This document shows, piece after piece, positions 11,995 through 22,273 of a stretch of 64,000 nt of DNA. Origin of the DNA: Luzula sylvatica (Eukaryota; Streptophyta; Magnoliopsida; Poales; Juncaceae); contig OX326959.1 of NCBI GenBank assembly GCA_946800325.1, positions 14,476,862 through 14,540,861 on the forward strand. The letters run 5' to 3'. The notes beneath the pieces are model-generated. The model was not told the DNA's origin. It did not search any database and was given only the letters and a program-made list of their open reading frames with translations. How positions within the stretch are numbered: position 1 is the first letter of the stretch; each line of letters opens with the position of its first letter. The translations under genes and the position numbers were made by a program.

Positions 11995-12023
11995 GTTCCT
12001 GTAACTACTGCAAGAATGCCCAG
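11995..12023 (-). pseudogene. Pseudogene 1: TMD1 exon, upstream end
   Basis: 29 bp between the copia element and the intron acceptor TCTGCAG. It encodes LGILAVVTGT and joins to 6964-7253 across the GTTCC duplication. The paralogue has [10 protein letters not shown] at the same place (45715). Confidence 0.85.
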
Positions 12024-13070
12024 CTGCAGAAAGTAATAATCAGTTAATTTTACCAGGGTGAATAATTTGTGTTCAATTTTTTTGCTTTTTCTTTTGTTTG
12101 TTCTGGTTAGAATTCTTCTTGGATATTGCCCGAACCGTATCCGAAAAGTGATTCCGGGTATTTCTATCCGGATCCGGTATTCAATTAGTATCGGATCCGA
12201 TGTTCTATCCTGATATTTTTTGGGTTGGAATCTGGATATTACATCTATTGTTATATATCATATTTAATATTAGTTGGAAAAAATATAGATAAATTAACGA
12301 TTCGTGAATTATTTGAACTCAAAAGTCACAATCATGAAAATACTTTTAAATACAATAGTATATGGTGTTCAATTTGTCGCTAATTGTATGTATAAATAAT
12401 AAAAAAAAACATATTATGTTATCATATCATAGTATCCGTTTTAATATCCAAAAAAGATTCGTATATGTATCCAAAAATATCGAAACTTGTAATAAAAAAA
12501 ATTTAATATAAAAAAAATTGTATTTGTATCTGTTTTAATATCCAAAACGTATCCAGATCCAGGTAGTTTCGTATCCGGATCTGTATCCAAAAATTATATG
12601 AATACTGATCTGGTTTGACCACCATGCCATCTGAACCGTCGACACCCCTAGGAACTAGTCAATATTTGCAACATTATTGGTGACCGGTTGTTTTGATAAC
12701 AAGAAAGAATAACCAAGAGGTCATTTGTTCATTTTCAAAATTGCCATTCAAGTTCAGTTACCAAAAAAACTATGAAAATGGAAGTATGAAAAGATGAAAG
12801 CCTTCTCCATTCATCAAAAAATGAAAGTATGAAGTTCCTATATTTCAAATTTAGAAGGAAAACAATAGTGCACTCCATAGATATGCACTTTTATGTGCAG
12901 GCCATCAATAAGAAAACGACACGTGACACTTGACTTTTTTAGTTTTGACCAAATTTTGTGCATTTGGTGTGCATAGTGCCATGTGTCCTTTTTTTTTTTA
13001 TTGATGGCATGCATTTATAGTGCATACTCATGGAGTGCATTAGTCGATCCCGAAAACTTTGCAAATTTAC
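12024..13070. other. Intron of pseudogene 1 with two repeat insertions
   Basis: At 12112-12650 lies a repeat rich in ATCCGGAT and GTATCC motifs, ending GAACCGTCGACACCCCT. A shorter relative ending GACACCCCT lies at 46840-47012. At 12864-13046 lies a fold-back MITE. The rest is AT-rich without features. Confidence 0.6.
12864..13046. mobile_element. Fold-back MITE
   Basis: Two arms of roughly 65 bp are inverted copies: the left begins around GTGCACTCCATAGATATGCAC, the right ends ATAGTGCATACTCATGGAGT followed by GCAT. Both include a CCATCAATAA block near the centre. The element is short, non-coding and in an intron, as usual for MITEs. No target duplication was defined, so the superfamily is unknown. 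Confidence 0.7.
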
Positions 13071-13285
13071 CTGAGTTGATTTGAATATGTAGATAAAAGA
13101 GTTCCTTCTAATGAAAGAGCACTTTTGTGTCCTCGCGACTTGTCATAATCAATTGATAGTTCATTAGCTAAATCTTTTCCAATTTGATGGGCTCTGAATT
13201 TGTCAACTAGCTGATTTACTGTAACATAGTTGTAGCGCTCATACGAGCGGCACCAATATTGCTCTTGATCCTTCTTCGATAGAAC
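13071..13285 (-). pseudogene. Pseudogene 1: exon after NBD1, with internal deletion
   Basis: Encodes SKKDQEQYW, QLVDKFRAHQIGKDL and SRGHKSALS, matching the plus-strand exon 45006-45287. Directly after KSALS the sequence jumps to the exon's last codons, which in a different frame read RRNSFIYIFKS. About 70 bp encoding the first part of TMD1 are therefore deleted and the frame is shifted. Splice sites on both ends remain. Confidence 0.88.
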
Positions 13286-13620
13286 CTGATCCAACATTTG
13301 AAAATTTAGTTAGAGGAACCAATTATACAATCAAATATTTGGGATACAATGTTATCTAAATGAACTATTGCATGACACCAGTACAATGTCTGTAATTTCT
13401 GAATATTCAAGTATATGTACGGGTATTTCCCATATCTCTGTCTATGACAAACCAAATACTTTGTGAACCTTTTTTTATCGGTTTCTAATTCTTTTAAATC
13501 AGCGCATGCATATAAAGTTGGTATTAAATTTACAAAGAATATTTTAGCAAAATAAGTTTTCATACACATATTTATAGGGCAAGATGAAAATTTCTAGCAG
13601 GACTTTTAATTTGTCAATAC

Positions 13621-13841
13621 CTCTTGTAGGAAATCTGCAGCACCTTTCCTTTCTGGGCATTTGAATCCACATTCTTCAAAGAAGTTCAAAACTTCATGCT
13701 TGGGTCCGTGATATACGACTTTTCCTTCAGCCATTAATATTACGTCATCAAATAAATCATACGTCTCTGGTGCCGGTCGAAGAAGTGAAACAACAACAGT
13801 GGACTCTGTTATGTGAGAGAACTGTTGGCAATTGTAAACAA
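13621..13841 (-). pseudogene. Pseudogene 1: NBD1 C-terminal exon fragment
   Basis: Encodes [21 protein letters not shown], then [17 protein letters not shown] and [13 protein letters not shown], the H-loop and distal part of NBD1. The upstream part of the exon is cut off near 13836, where non-homologous sequence and then the Helitron begin. The Walker B segment is missing from the window's copy of this gene. Confidence 0.9.
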
Positions 13842-14099
13842 CTAGTACAATACCCGCGACTTCGCTGCGGGCTTTTAAATTGTTCCCATTTTAAAATAAA
13901 GTAATGATAATAATTATTTATTTTTCATAGTTTCCTTTCCATACATGATACATACAAAAAAAATCCAACAACATTGCTGCTGCGGGATTTTTCATTTTAC
14001 CACAAGTATACTCTTTGTTGACATTATTAAATACACATTCCATATTTCTAAAAAGATGATACTGTTTAAATGTTCGCAATATAGGAAATACGTTGAATA

Positions 14100-14308
14100 T
14101 AAAAAATCATTACAATTTTCACGAATAAGCATTGTTCCTTGCAATAGCACACAATAACATAATTTTTAGTCCATGACATATACATTACCATTTTCACGAA
14201 TAAGCATTATTCCTTGCAATAATAGCACACAATAACATAATTTTGTCCATGACATATACATTACCATTTTCACGATTAAGCATTATTCCTTGCAACAATA
14301 GAAGACAA
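14100..14308. repeat. Tandem repeat inside Helitron 3' region, three units
   Basis: A unit of about 77 bp, recognisable by TTTTCACGAATAAGCATT, occurs three times in tandem, the last truncated by the inner Helitron terminus at 14309. Confidence 0.8.
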
Positions 14309-14341
14309 CTAGCTCTATCCCCGTGCCATTGCGCGGGGCAG
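14309..14341 (-). other. Second Helitron 3' terminus (hairpin plus CTAG)
   Basis: Minus strand: a CCCCG...CGGGG hairpin of 20 bp, six bases, then CTAG followed by host T at 14308. It has the same orientation as the terminus at 13842. Either a nested Helitron or an element that gained a new end. Confidence 0.72.
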
Positions 14342-14939
14342 TTTGATGATTGTGTTTGTTTCTGTAGTTAATTTTCAGTAGCGCTGCATTGGCCAGTGAT
14401 TCGATGTGTGTAGTGTTGTGGATTTTGCACCGATCAATGGTTGATATTGCGGCGATGTTTCGCTCAAAGCATCAATGTTTTTAGAACACATTAAAGACCA
14501 GAGAAAAGCAGAAGAGTTCGAGAACGCTTGTTGTTATTTGTTGGATTGTGTAATTTTGTTTTTGTTCTTGGCATTAACCATCTGTTAAACTCAAAACATC
14601 TTGTTTTTTTTTTGGTAATTTTATTTGCGAATTGACATTCAACAACAATTACTCATATTTTTCCACATGAATTAAAAAGAAGAGAACAATATATTCGGAA
14701 AAAAATATCATCGTTTAGAAAGCGCACATTTTTATCGTTATTGTTTCGGGCTTTGTATATAGTTCGCAACATGAACAAATCATAAAGTATTTTTAAGAAA
14801 TTAAGAAGCATCCTGCCATCATTGCTACTATTGTGCGAATATTGAATATTGGCACAAAATTTTAGCCATGAGCAAATGATAAAATTTTCGACACGAATTA
14901 AAAGTCAGAGATACAATATATAAAGCGAGAAACCAAGAA

Positions 14940-16430
14940 AAACAAAACCTTAAGCAAAAAAATCCCGAGACAAGGCCCGTTCGAGAACATCCACCTCAGC
15001 ACGAAGATCTCACCCAAGATCCTGATGCAAGCGAGGGTAACAGATCTCGATATCCTGCCCAATCTCCCCGATGCCATTTCCTACAATTCAACACAATTTC
15101 AGTTTTGCGCATTTATTTCGAAAATTAAATATAAATAATTTTTGCGAGCATTTCGCGCCTTTGTCGCATCCTTTCACGTTCCTTTAATTGCTGAAATTTC
15201 GAAAACCCCCAATATTAAACCCTAATTAGTCGTGCAAACCTCTAATTAACCCTGAAATATACCCCTATAATTTTCTGAAATATCAAATATGCCCCTACAA
15301 TTTCAGGAAATATCAAATATACCCTGCCGTTTCTGAAAATATGGAAGGCAGTTATACACTCCTATAATGTCTAAAATTATCACTTCGCATGCAAACATCA
15401 CTGAGAATAAAAAAATATCTTTTTTATAAATTAAATTTAAATTGCAATTCGGAAAATCTCGAATTTAAAAAAAATAATTTACTTGGATGACTTCGGAATT
15501 ATCTTCAAGGCCGAGAGGGATTTTTTTTAATAAATAAATAAATGAGTAAGATAAGTACCGCGTGGTCGGAAAGAGAGATCATGTGATCTTGGGAGTTGGA
15601 GGCAGGGTGGAGCTCTGAGATGACGACATCTGTCCCGGTCTTCTTCTTGATATTCTTCACCACATGGCCAGCTTTGTTGATAATGCTGCTGACTTTGTCG
15701 TTCGCGCTGCGCAATGAACACGACATTTATTAACACGATGTTTATTATGTTATATTATGCAATATAGATAAAATTATAGGTATTGCCTTGATAAATGAGA
15801 AGAATTTATCCATGGGATGTCTCAACAAACGCAATAGCAAATTGTGCACAATGACTGGCCACGATACGAAAATTGATTCCTCCAGACAATGATCACTTTT
15901 CGATCACAACCTAAAATCAACCAAAAAAAGGAATTTGAAGTCAGCAATCTTCAAATTAGTAGCCAAAATAACAAAGAAACCATTCCTAATTGTTTTTTCA
16001 GACAATAGTGCGACGGAAAAATGAAGAACTAAAAGCCCTACTTCGAAAATAAATACCCAAATCCTGAAATCCCCAAATCGAGATAAGAAATCCGAAAGAC
16101 AAACCTGATTAGTGTTTGCTTGCAAATTGTATCGGAATTGATTCTTATGAGGGTATGCTCCGTTCGTTCAGCAGTGGCAGAAGCAAGCGAGAAAGGAGCA
16201 GAAGTGGCGCGGCTGATGCCATGGCCGTCGGCTTCGTTGTCGCTCGTTGTGGCCGCCGTTTCGTACATTTTTTCGCAGTGATTCGCCGTTTGAACCAGTG
16301 GAAGAACCAATCGAGAAAGGAACATCAAGTGGTGCGGCCACTGCCATAGCCATCGGCTTCGTCGCCGCTCGTCATGGTCGCCGTTTCGTACCGTTTTCTG
16401 CGCTAGGGTTTCGCGGCCATTCACCATTTT
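14940..16430 (-). pseudogene. Captured host-gene exons inside Helitron (unidentified)
   Basis: Several minus-strand blocks look like exons. 16108-16427 is CG-rich with an internal imperfect duplication (each half containing ATGTACGAAACGGC- or GGTACGAAACGGC-like sequence) and ends at a plausible donor CAG/GTTTGT. 15780-15900 reads as a hydrophobic peptide including FVSWPVIVHNLLLRLLRHP. 15550-15720 encodes IINKAGHVVKNIKKKTGTD, weakly reminiscent of a KH RNA-binding domain. 14960-15075 is another coding-like block, broken by stops. Gene capture is usual for plant Helitrons. The parent gene is not identified, and the KH suggestion is tentative. Confidence 0.4.
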
Positions 16431-18567
16431 TCTTTCTTCTTTTTCCTTGGTCGTGCAAATGAGAGGAGAGAGAGAGAGGAGAAGGGCTAAGTCAATGAAC
16501 TGGTGGTGTACTCTGGCTGGACATGGCTCATGTGATCCATGTGATTATAGTATGTCATGGTCTATGAAAACCATGTCCATTCAAATTGTGACCGTCCGAT
16601 CTTGATCGAACGGCCCATAATGAATGAGTGACGTGGCAGCACGAAATGCAAGCATTTCTGGTTGCATTAGTATTTTGCTTAGATAACATAATTTTTATAA
16701 AAATGGTAATGTTATTAATATAATTTAAATACCTTAATAAGGCCACCTGCAACCCACGGGTGTAAACAAAAAAACATTGATTTTTATAATCCAGGGGTTA
16801 ATTTGCATAAAAACTACATATAACTTACAATGGAGAAAGGATATACTTGTTAGAGAATTTCTAGCTATCCACACATTCAAATGAAGAATAATAAGAATTC
16901 AAATGTCTTTTGAAAAAATAAGTAAAAATTCAAAAAATTTCAAACATGATACAATTACTTTTTTTAAATTTCAAAGAAAATACAATTAAATTAAAAAAAT
17001 AAGTATAATTATTTTTTCAAACCTGAAACAGAGTGATTACACAGTAAAAATTCAGTGAGTGATCCCAAGTAAGGTTTGGTCAACAGAACGTGGATACATT
17101 ATTATAATCTCCTGAAATTCAAAACAATCAAACAATTATGAGTATGTAAAAGAAATATTCACTTCATATGATGATTAATTCATTATTATGTAAAAATGTA
17201 GGGTTGCGGATTCTCAAGCGGCATAATGACACAATTTGTGAAATATTGCGGTTGCGATACCAAACACATCCCGCATGACATGGCAGGAAGAGGAGCCAGA
17301 AGTCGATTTTGGCCATGGCTTCGATTAGGTTAATGTTTGTGGTTTGGTTTGATTTCGACAGTGATTGCCTGTGGATTGGTTTGATTTCGAAAATGGTCTA
17401 TATTGCAAAAAACGCTCTTGCAATATTAGAAATTGTATAAATTTTGTTATAAATCAAGATTTTTTTTTATAGAAATTTTTGCTAATTTATATTATTGGGA
17501 ATATAGTAATAACCTGGTTTTGTATTTTGTAGCAAAGTAAGTCTACAATCATTGTTTGGAATTTCATCGAGCACCTTCTGGGTCTCTATATTTGTACCAG
17601 TATTGTTCCCCTCAGTCCCAAAAACCCTATATTAAAATAACATAAAAAAAAATCAAAATGAAGTAAATTAAAGAGAATGAGTAGCGCACATTGATATAAA
17701 AAAAATCGATTAAAATTAATGATAAATCATTTAGCCAAAGAAACTTATTCAAAGCCCAAAAAGAGAACATAAATGAACAGATAGGGAAACAAAGAATAAT
17801 CCACTCATTCCTTCTATTTCAAAAGTTTTGAATTTGATTGATTTCTTAATTTTTTTAGAAATTTTAGATGCATAACAAAAACCGACTTATGTATAACAAG
17901 AGATATAATTAAAAGATAGCATAAACACCATGTGCAGTTTTCTTCTAATTAAACAAAAATTATGCCCAAACTCAGTGACAAATATGAAGTTCGAGAGCAA
18001 TAAAGACAACTACTTTCATAAATTCATACCTTGCACCTTCGAGAACGGAAAATCGAGAAAGCAAGATTGAAAAACAAAGACAACATCTATCAGTTCTTTG
18101 CTCAGTTTGTTTCGTGACTTGAGAGGAGAGGTGGAACTGCCGGAGATACCATGGTTCCTACTCGAATCAGAGCCGCCCACGTTTTCATTCTACGGCTTGT
18201 TTTCTCTTCGGGTTATTCTCACAAATTCTTTCTCGTATGGAGTCCAAATAAAGAAGCTAGAGAGAATCGCCGCGGAGACATCAGGGGTGCTACGTGTTTT
18301 TTCTTATAAAATCGCCGGAGGAAGAATAGAGAAGAAGAGACAACGCAATGGGTAAATCATGGTTTACGAAGAGACACGTTGCCTTGTGTTTTTCAAGAGA
18401 AGCCTTCTGATGAAAGAGAAGCTTTTGGGTGAAGAGACATGCGGGATAGGGTTAACGAAGAGGCGTGGGCAGGTAAAACTTTTTTACTGAAATTCAATTA
18501 TATTGAAATTATGATGACGTGGCAAATCGTGGAGGTAAAAAATAACATGTAAAATATATTAGTAGGA

Positions 18568-18880
18568 TTAATTGTTAGTGTAGGAAATTGTAAACAATTG
18601 TTCTCTATTTTGTACTCATGAAACATTGTAACTATTTCTTTAGTTTTATAAAAATTTTATAGATAAAGCACAAATCGTGCTTGCGTTTCGTTCTAAAAAA
18701 ATATGACGAATAATATAATTATATTTTATATGATTCAATTATATTTTTTTGATAAATAAAAAATGAATTTAATGAATAATCTATTTTTATTTTTATATTT
18801 TTATGTTTATTATTCGGCTCTAAATCAAATCAAAATTTAATTTGGTTCGGTTCGGTCTAAATTGATTTGATCTTATTCGG
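18568..18880. other. AT-rich remnant between Helitron and solo LTR
   Basis: Non-coding. Its right part has repeated GGTTCGGTTCGG motifs that continue after the solo LTR at 20564, so the LTR landed in an older repeat. The PDR exon segment that should connect NBD1 across this zone is not found here. Confidence 0.5.
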
Positions 18881-19346
18881 TTCGGTGATGTGAGGCAAAT
18901 AAGGCACAAATTTAATGCTTAATTTGGGGATTTTAGCCCTTGTGAAGAGCAATTTTATATACTTTATTAATCATATTTGAGATAACATGAATATTTCTTC
19001 ACTAAGTGTGTTTTATTGCTTAATCACAGGAATTAGAAGGAATTTCTGGGAATTTGGAGAGTGTAGTTGTCTCCAATACGTCAAGAGGAGTGAAAACGAT
19101 ATATTACACCGATATATTCGGTACATGAATGAAACGGGAGACAAACAATTATCATGATAGGAACTTACACAAAAGTCTACACAAAAACCACTCAATCCTT
19201 AGCCCTTATCCTGCCCACCTACCTTTGGTGGGAATTACCTGCTTACCCCCAATCCTCTCCACCAACTCGTGGCCAATAAGAAGACTCCATGAGTACTATA
19301 AATATGACCGCAAGGGCCACGAGTTTGGGACGCTCTTTTATGCCCA

Positions 19347-19350
<4 letters not shown>

Positions 19351-19409
<59 letters not shown>
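19351..19409. repeat. (CT)29 microsatellite
   Basis: Uninterrupted CT dinucleotides about 50 bp downstream of the TATA-like box of the solo LTR, in a position consistent with a pyrimidine-rich leader. Confidence 0.95.
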
Positions 19410-19413
<4 letters not shown>

Positions 19414-20044
19414 TTAAGCAAGTCCAAGAACTTTCAAAAACACGCAAGAATTGCAAATACGAACGATAATTCTCTAAAATCGATCACCGAATAGAAGCTC
19501 ACTTCATTCGGTGAATTGGTTTACACTTCGACGAAGATCGAGTTACGAGGATTTAGGTGGAGCTTTCTTCATCCAAATCCGCGTAAGCAAAGAGTCAAGC
19601 TTACTCTATTACACTCGGGAGCTTTCTTCCAATTGGGCTTCTTGCAATCTCGAGTTCACTCAACCGGTAGGAAGCTCTCTTCTATTGGCGGGTGAATTGG
19701 TACGAAAGGAACGTGTTGTGCGAGTTGTCTAGCTCACTAGCATCTCAAACAACAAGGAAGGCATTCAAGACGAGATTCGGAGCTCACTTCATCTCTCTAG
19801 GTGTTTTCCTTCCTTTCTTGTAATTCTTGTAGTTTAAATTCGAATTGGATTTGTGTAAAGAATTCTCGGTTTAATGAATCTTTAGTTCTTGTTTGCTTGA
19901 ATCAAATCTTTGTTAGTGTTTTTACTTGAGCTCTTACTTTTAATTACTGCCTTGAATTTAGTCTAAATCTCCCTTGGTTTAATCTCAAAACAAACCCTCA
20001 ATTCAATCCTAAATTCAAATTACAATTTCGAAATCCAGAACAAG

Positions 20045-20390
20045 TTCCGTTGTAACGGAACCTAACTTGCGTTGTAACGGACCAATCGGTTTGTACCTGA
20101 CTTTCAGTCTGTTGGTACTCCGTTGTAACGCACTTTACTTCCGTTGTAACGGACCAGCAAGGAAAAGCATTCAATATCACTTATACTAGTGCGTTGTAAC
20201 GGATATAAGAGTCCGTTGTAACGGATCAACCAATCCGTTAGAATGCTACTCCTATCCGTTATAACGAATTACCTCTTTCCGTTGTAACGGAATTGTCTCC
20301 GTTGTAACGGACGTTCATATCAATCTCTACGCTAGACATACCCTAATGTCCGTTGTAACGGAACTTAATTCCGTTGTAACGGACTATCTT
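20045..20390. repeat. Array of about 12 CCGTTGTAACGG palindromes
   Basis: The 12-bp core recurs at irregular spacing, near 20047, 20119, 20140, 20190, 20212, 20278, 20297, 20349 and 20371 among others. Variants include GCGTTGTAACGG and CCGTTATAACGA. The cores are short dyads with a 2-bp centre, similar in design to the CCGTTCGAACGG motifs of the Sirevirus-like LTRs. Confidence 0.85.
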
Positions 20391-20659
20391 CTGTGAATTT
20401 TCTTTGTTATTTCTAGTCCATTTTGATCCAAATTTTGACGCAATTGCTCTCCGTGGAACGAATCTATACATTTGCCACTATACAAACTTAGATTACAAAT
20501 TTTGTTGATTGTTCGGGGTTTTACCACAACGACATATTAAACACGCCAAAAACCCGCTCATCATTCGGTTTGAACCGAATTGATCAAATGCACATCCTAC
20601 TTCCAAGTTAATGACCAATTGACATATAAAACATTTCATTTTTTTCTTAAAGTCTTTCC

Positions 20660-21302
20660 AAATTACCTGTGGTTAGCTATGTTGCACGGATACGGATTCG
20701 GGTAGCGTATCCGATACGATACGGATACGGCGATACGGCAATTTTAAAAAAATCACGGATACGGATACGGCTATATAATTATTAGTTTAATATATTTATA
20801 TTATATATAATTAATAAATAAGTAATAAATTAATAATATTTTTAAATTAAATATTATGACAATAAATAATATCAACCAAACAATACAAGTATCATAAAAC
20901 TATCATAAACTTGTTCTAAAAATATTTTAGAACTAATCTAGAAGTATCCTACATAATTTATTTAAAAATATTATGAGCCAAAATATATAATGGACCGAAG
21001 TATCCTAAATGCAGTATCTCAGCCGTATCCTGGATGTATCCCCAGCCGTATCCTGCCGTATCCCTGCCGTATCCGAAAAAAATAAATATTAAAATATTCG
21101 GATACTCCACGTGGCGTATCCGATATGTATCCGAGCCGTATCACACCCGTATCGTATCGGATACGCGTATCCTCATGATACTTCTGCATTTTTGAAGTAT
21201 CCGCGTAACACAGGTGGTTAGTCTTTTCTTCTCACCACCTGAGATACCTCTTCTCATCGCATCCCCTACCATCGTGTCAGCACAGATGTCTAGTCCCATT
21301 AT
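20660..21302 (-). pseudogene. Pseudogene 1: NBD1 signature exon, split by hAT
   Basis: 21214-21302 encodes [19 protein letters not shown] then [10 protein letters not shown], the NBD1 signature motif, with an acceptor at 21303. After the hAT element only a few bases of exon remain (about 20660-20676) before homology is lost. The Walker B part (as at 44650-44720 in the paralogue) is deleted. Confidence 0.88.
20677..21213. mobile_element. hAT-like non-autonomous DNA transposon in NBD1 exon
   Basis: 537 bp with terminal inverted repeats CTATGTTGCACGGATAC (left) and CTGTGTTACGCGGATAC (right, inverted), 14 of 17 identical, flanked by the 8-bp duplication GTGGTTAG (20669-20676 and 21214-21221). 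An 8-bp duplication is the hAT signature. The interior is made of GGATACGG/GTATCC motifs and AT-rich sequence with no transposase. It interrupts the PDR exon just after the [10 protein letters not shown] coding stretch. Confidence 0.85.
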
Positions 21303-21385
21303 CTAAGAAAAAAAAACAAATTATATCAAATTTAAAAATTAAGAAATAAAAATCACGTCAAATGACAGTTAAAAAAAACAAATAC

Positions 21386-21439
21386 CTTCATAATATAGTC
21401 TGTCTGGAGGCTTCTCTCTAAACCATCCAAAGATGTCGC
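21386..21439 (-). pseudogene. Pseudogene 1: most upstream exon present
   Basis: A 54-bp exon with good splice sites encoding SLDGLERSLQTDYIMK, equivalent to 44414-44467 in the paralogue. No further exon (P-loop, N-terminus) is found upstream before the tandem repeats begin, so the gene is 5'-truncated. Confidence 0.88.
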
Positions 21440-21479
21440 CTACAATATATAAAATCTAATTATTTAGTCTCTCTAAAAA

Positions 21480-22272
21480 GTTACGTACTAAATGATTCGA
21501 TCCAAACCATCTCAAAAGCACGTTATTTGGGCTCCTCGTAGCGTTAAAAGATTGTTATGAATCGAAAAACAAACTTTTTTAGTGGTTGTAAAATTATGTG
21601 AAAAGTTATGTAGTAAAAGATACGATACAAAAGATCTAAAACCACGTTATTTGAACTCCTCAAAACGTAAAAAGAGTGCTATGAATCGAAAAGAAAACTT
21701 TCTTAGTGTTTATACAATTTGGTGAAAAGTTACATATTTAAAGATTCGATCCAAACCATCTCAAGACACGTTATTTGGGCTCCTCAGAGCGTTAAAAAAT
21801 TGTTATGAATCGAAAAACAAACTTTCTTAGTGTTTGTAAAATTTGGTGAAATTTTTTTGTACTAAAAGATACGATACAAATGATCTAAAAACACGTTATT
21901 TGAACTCCTCAAAGCGTAAAAAGATTGTTATGAATCAAAAAGAAAACTTTCTTAGTGTTTGTACAATTTGGTGAAAAGTTACGTATTAAAAAATTTGATC
22001 CAAACCATCTCAAGAACACGTTATTTGGATTCCTCAAATTGTTAAAAGATTGTTATGAATCGAAAAACAAACTTTTTTAGTGTTTGTAAAATTTGGTGAA
22101 AAGTTATGTAGTAAAATATACGATACAAATGATCTAAAAACACGTTATTTGAACTCCTCAAAACGTAAAAAGACTGCTACGAATCGAAAAGAAAACTTTC
22201 TTAGTGTTTGTACAATTTGGTGAAAAATTACGTATTAAAATATTCGATCCAAACCATTTCAAAAACACGTTA
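21480..22272. repeat. Tandem array, 124-125-bp units alternating A/B
   Basis: Seven units can be counted from the CGTTATTT anchor at 21521, 21645, 21769, 21894, 22019, 22143 and 22268. Units alternate between type A (GGGCTCCTC-like, then GAAAAACAAAC) and type B (GAACTCCTC, then GAAAAGAAAAC), giving a higher-order period near 249 bp. It has the organisation of a small satellite array. It ends abruptly where an LTR is inserted at 22274. Confidence 0.9.
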
Positions 22273-22273
22273 T

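Larger units (their letters stand above)
13842..18567 (-). mobile_element. Non-autonomous Helitron
   Basis: On the minus strand the element starts TCCTACTAATATATTTTAC (at 18567) and ends with a hairpin (CCCGC/GCGGG stem), a short spacer and CTAG at 13842, inserted between host A and T. These are the Helitron hallmarks: 5' TC, 3' hairpin plus CTRR, A-T insertion, no TSD. A second terminus of the same type lies inside at 14309-14341. No Rep/helicase gene is present. The interior includes exon-like stretches (14940-16430) that look captured from a host gene. Confidence 0.8.
18886..20563. mobile_element. Solo LTR with palindrome array
   Basis: A 1678-bp sequence beginning TGATGTGAGG and ending CCGCTCATCA is flanked by the direct duplication TTCGG (18881-18885 and 20564-20568), and there is no internal retroelement sequence. 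A plus-strand TATA-like ACTATAAATATG lies at about 19294, and a (CT)29 run follows downstream. An array of CCGTTGTAACGG palindromes occupies 20045-20390. Solo LTRs arise by recombination between the two LTRs of an element. The family is not identified; TGATG...CATCA ends differ from the Sirevirus-like LTRs in this window. Confidence 0.88.
2587..21439 (-). pseudogene. PDR/ABCG full-size ABC transporter pseudogene 1 (overview)
   Basis: Read right to left, the exons encode part of NBD1, part of TMD1, the linker, NBD2 and TMD2 of a full-size ABCG (PDR) transporter. Proteins of this family are plasma-membrane pumps exporting terpenoids, waxes, hormones or xenobiotics; the substrate here cannot be told. 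Evidence of death is direct. The N-terminal region and the NBD1 P-loop are absent. About three TMD1 exons between 6516 and 6963 are missing. An exon at 13071-13285 has an internal frameshifting deletion. A copia element splits a TMD1 exon, a hAT element splits the NBD1 signature exon, and Helitron and LTR insertions separate the rest. Exon boundaries match the copy at 41164-58652, so the two are paralogues in opposite orientation. Confidence 0.93.

Noticed and set aside
18098..18355. 85-residue ORF in the Helitron
   Set aside because: No domain and no supporting exon borders; probably chance within CG-richer captured or spacer DNA.
19235..19494. ORFs with Ser-Leu or Arg-Glu repeats
   Set aside because: They are the (CT)n microsatellite translated on either strand.
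20045..20390. CRISPR-like array of short repeats
   Set aside because: The sequence is eukaryotic, spacing is irregular, repeats are 12-bp palindromes inside a solo LTR and there are no cas genes.
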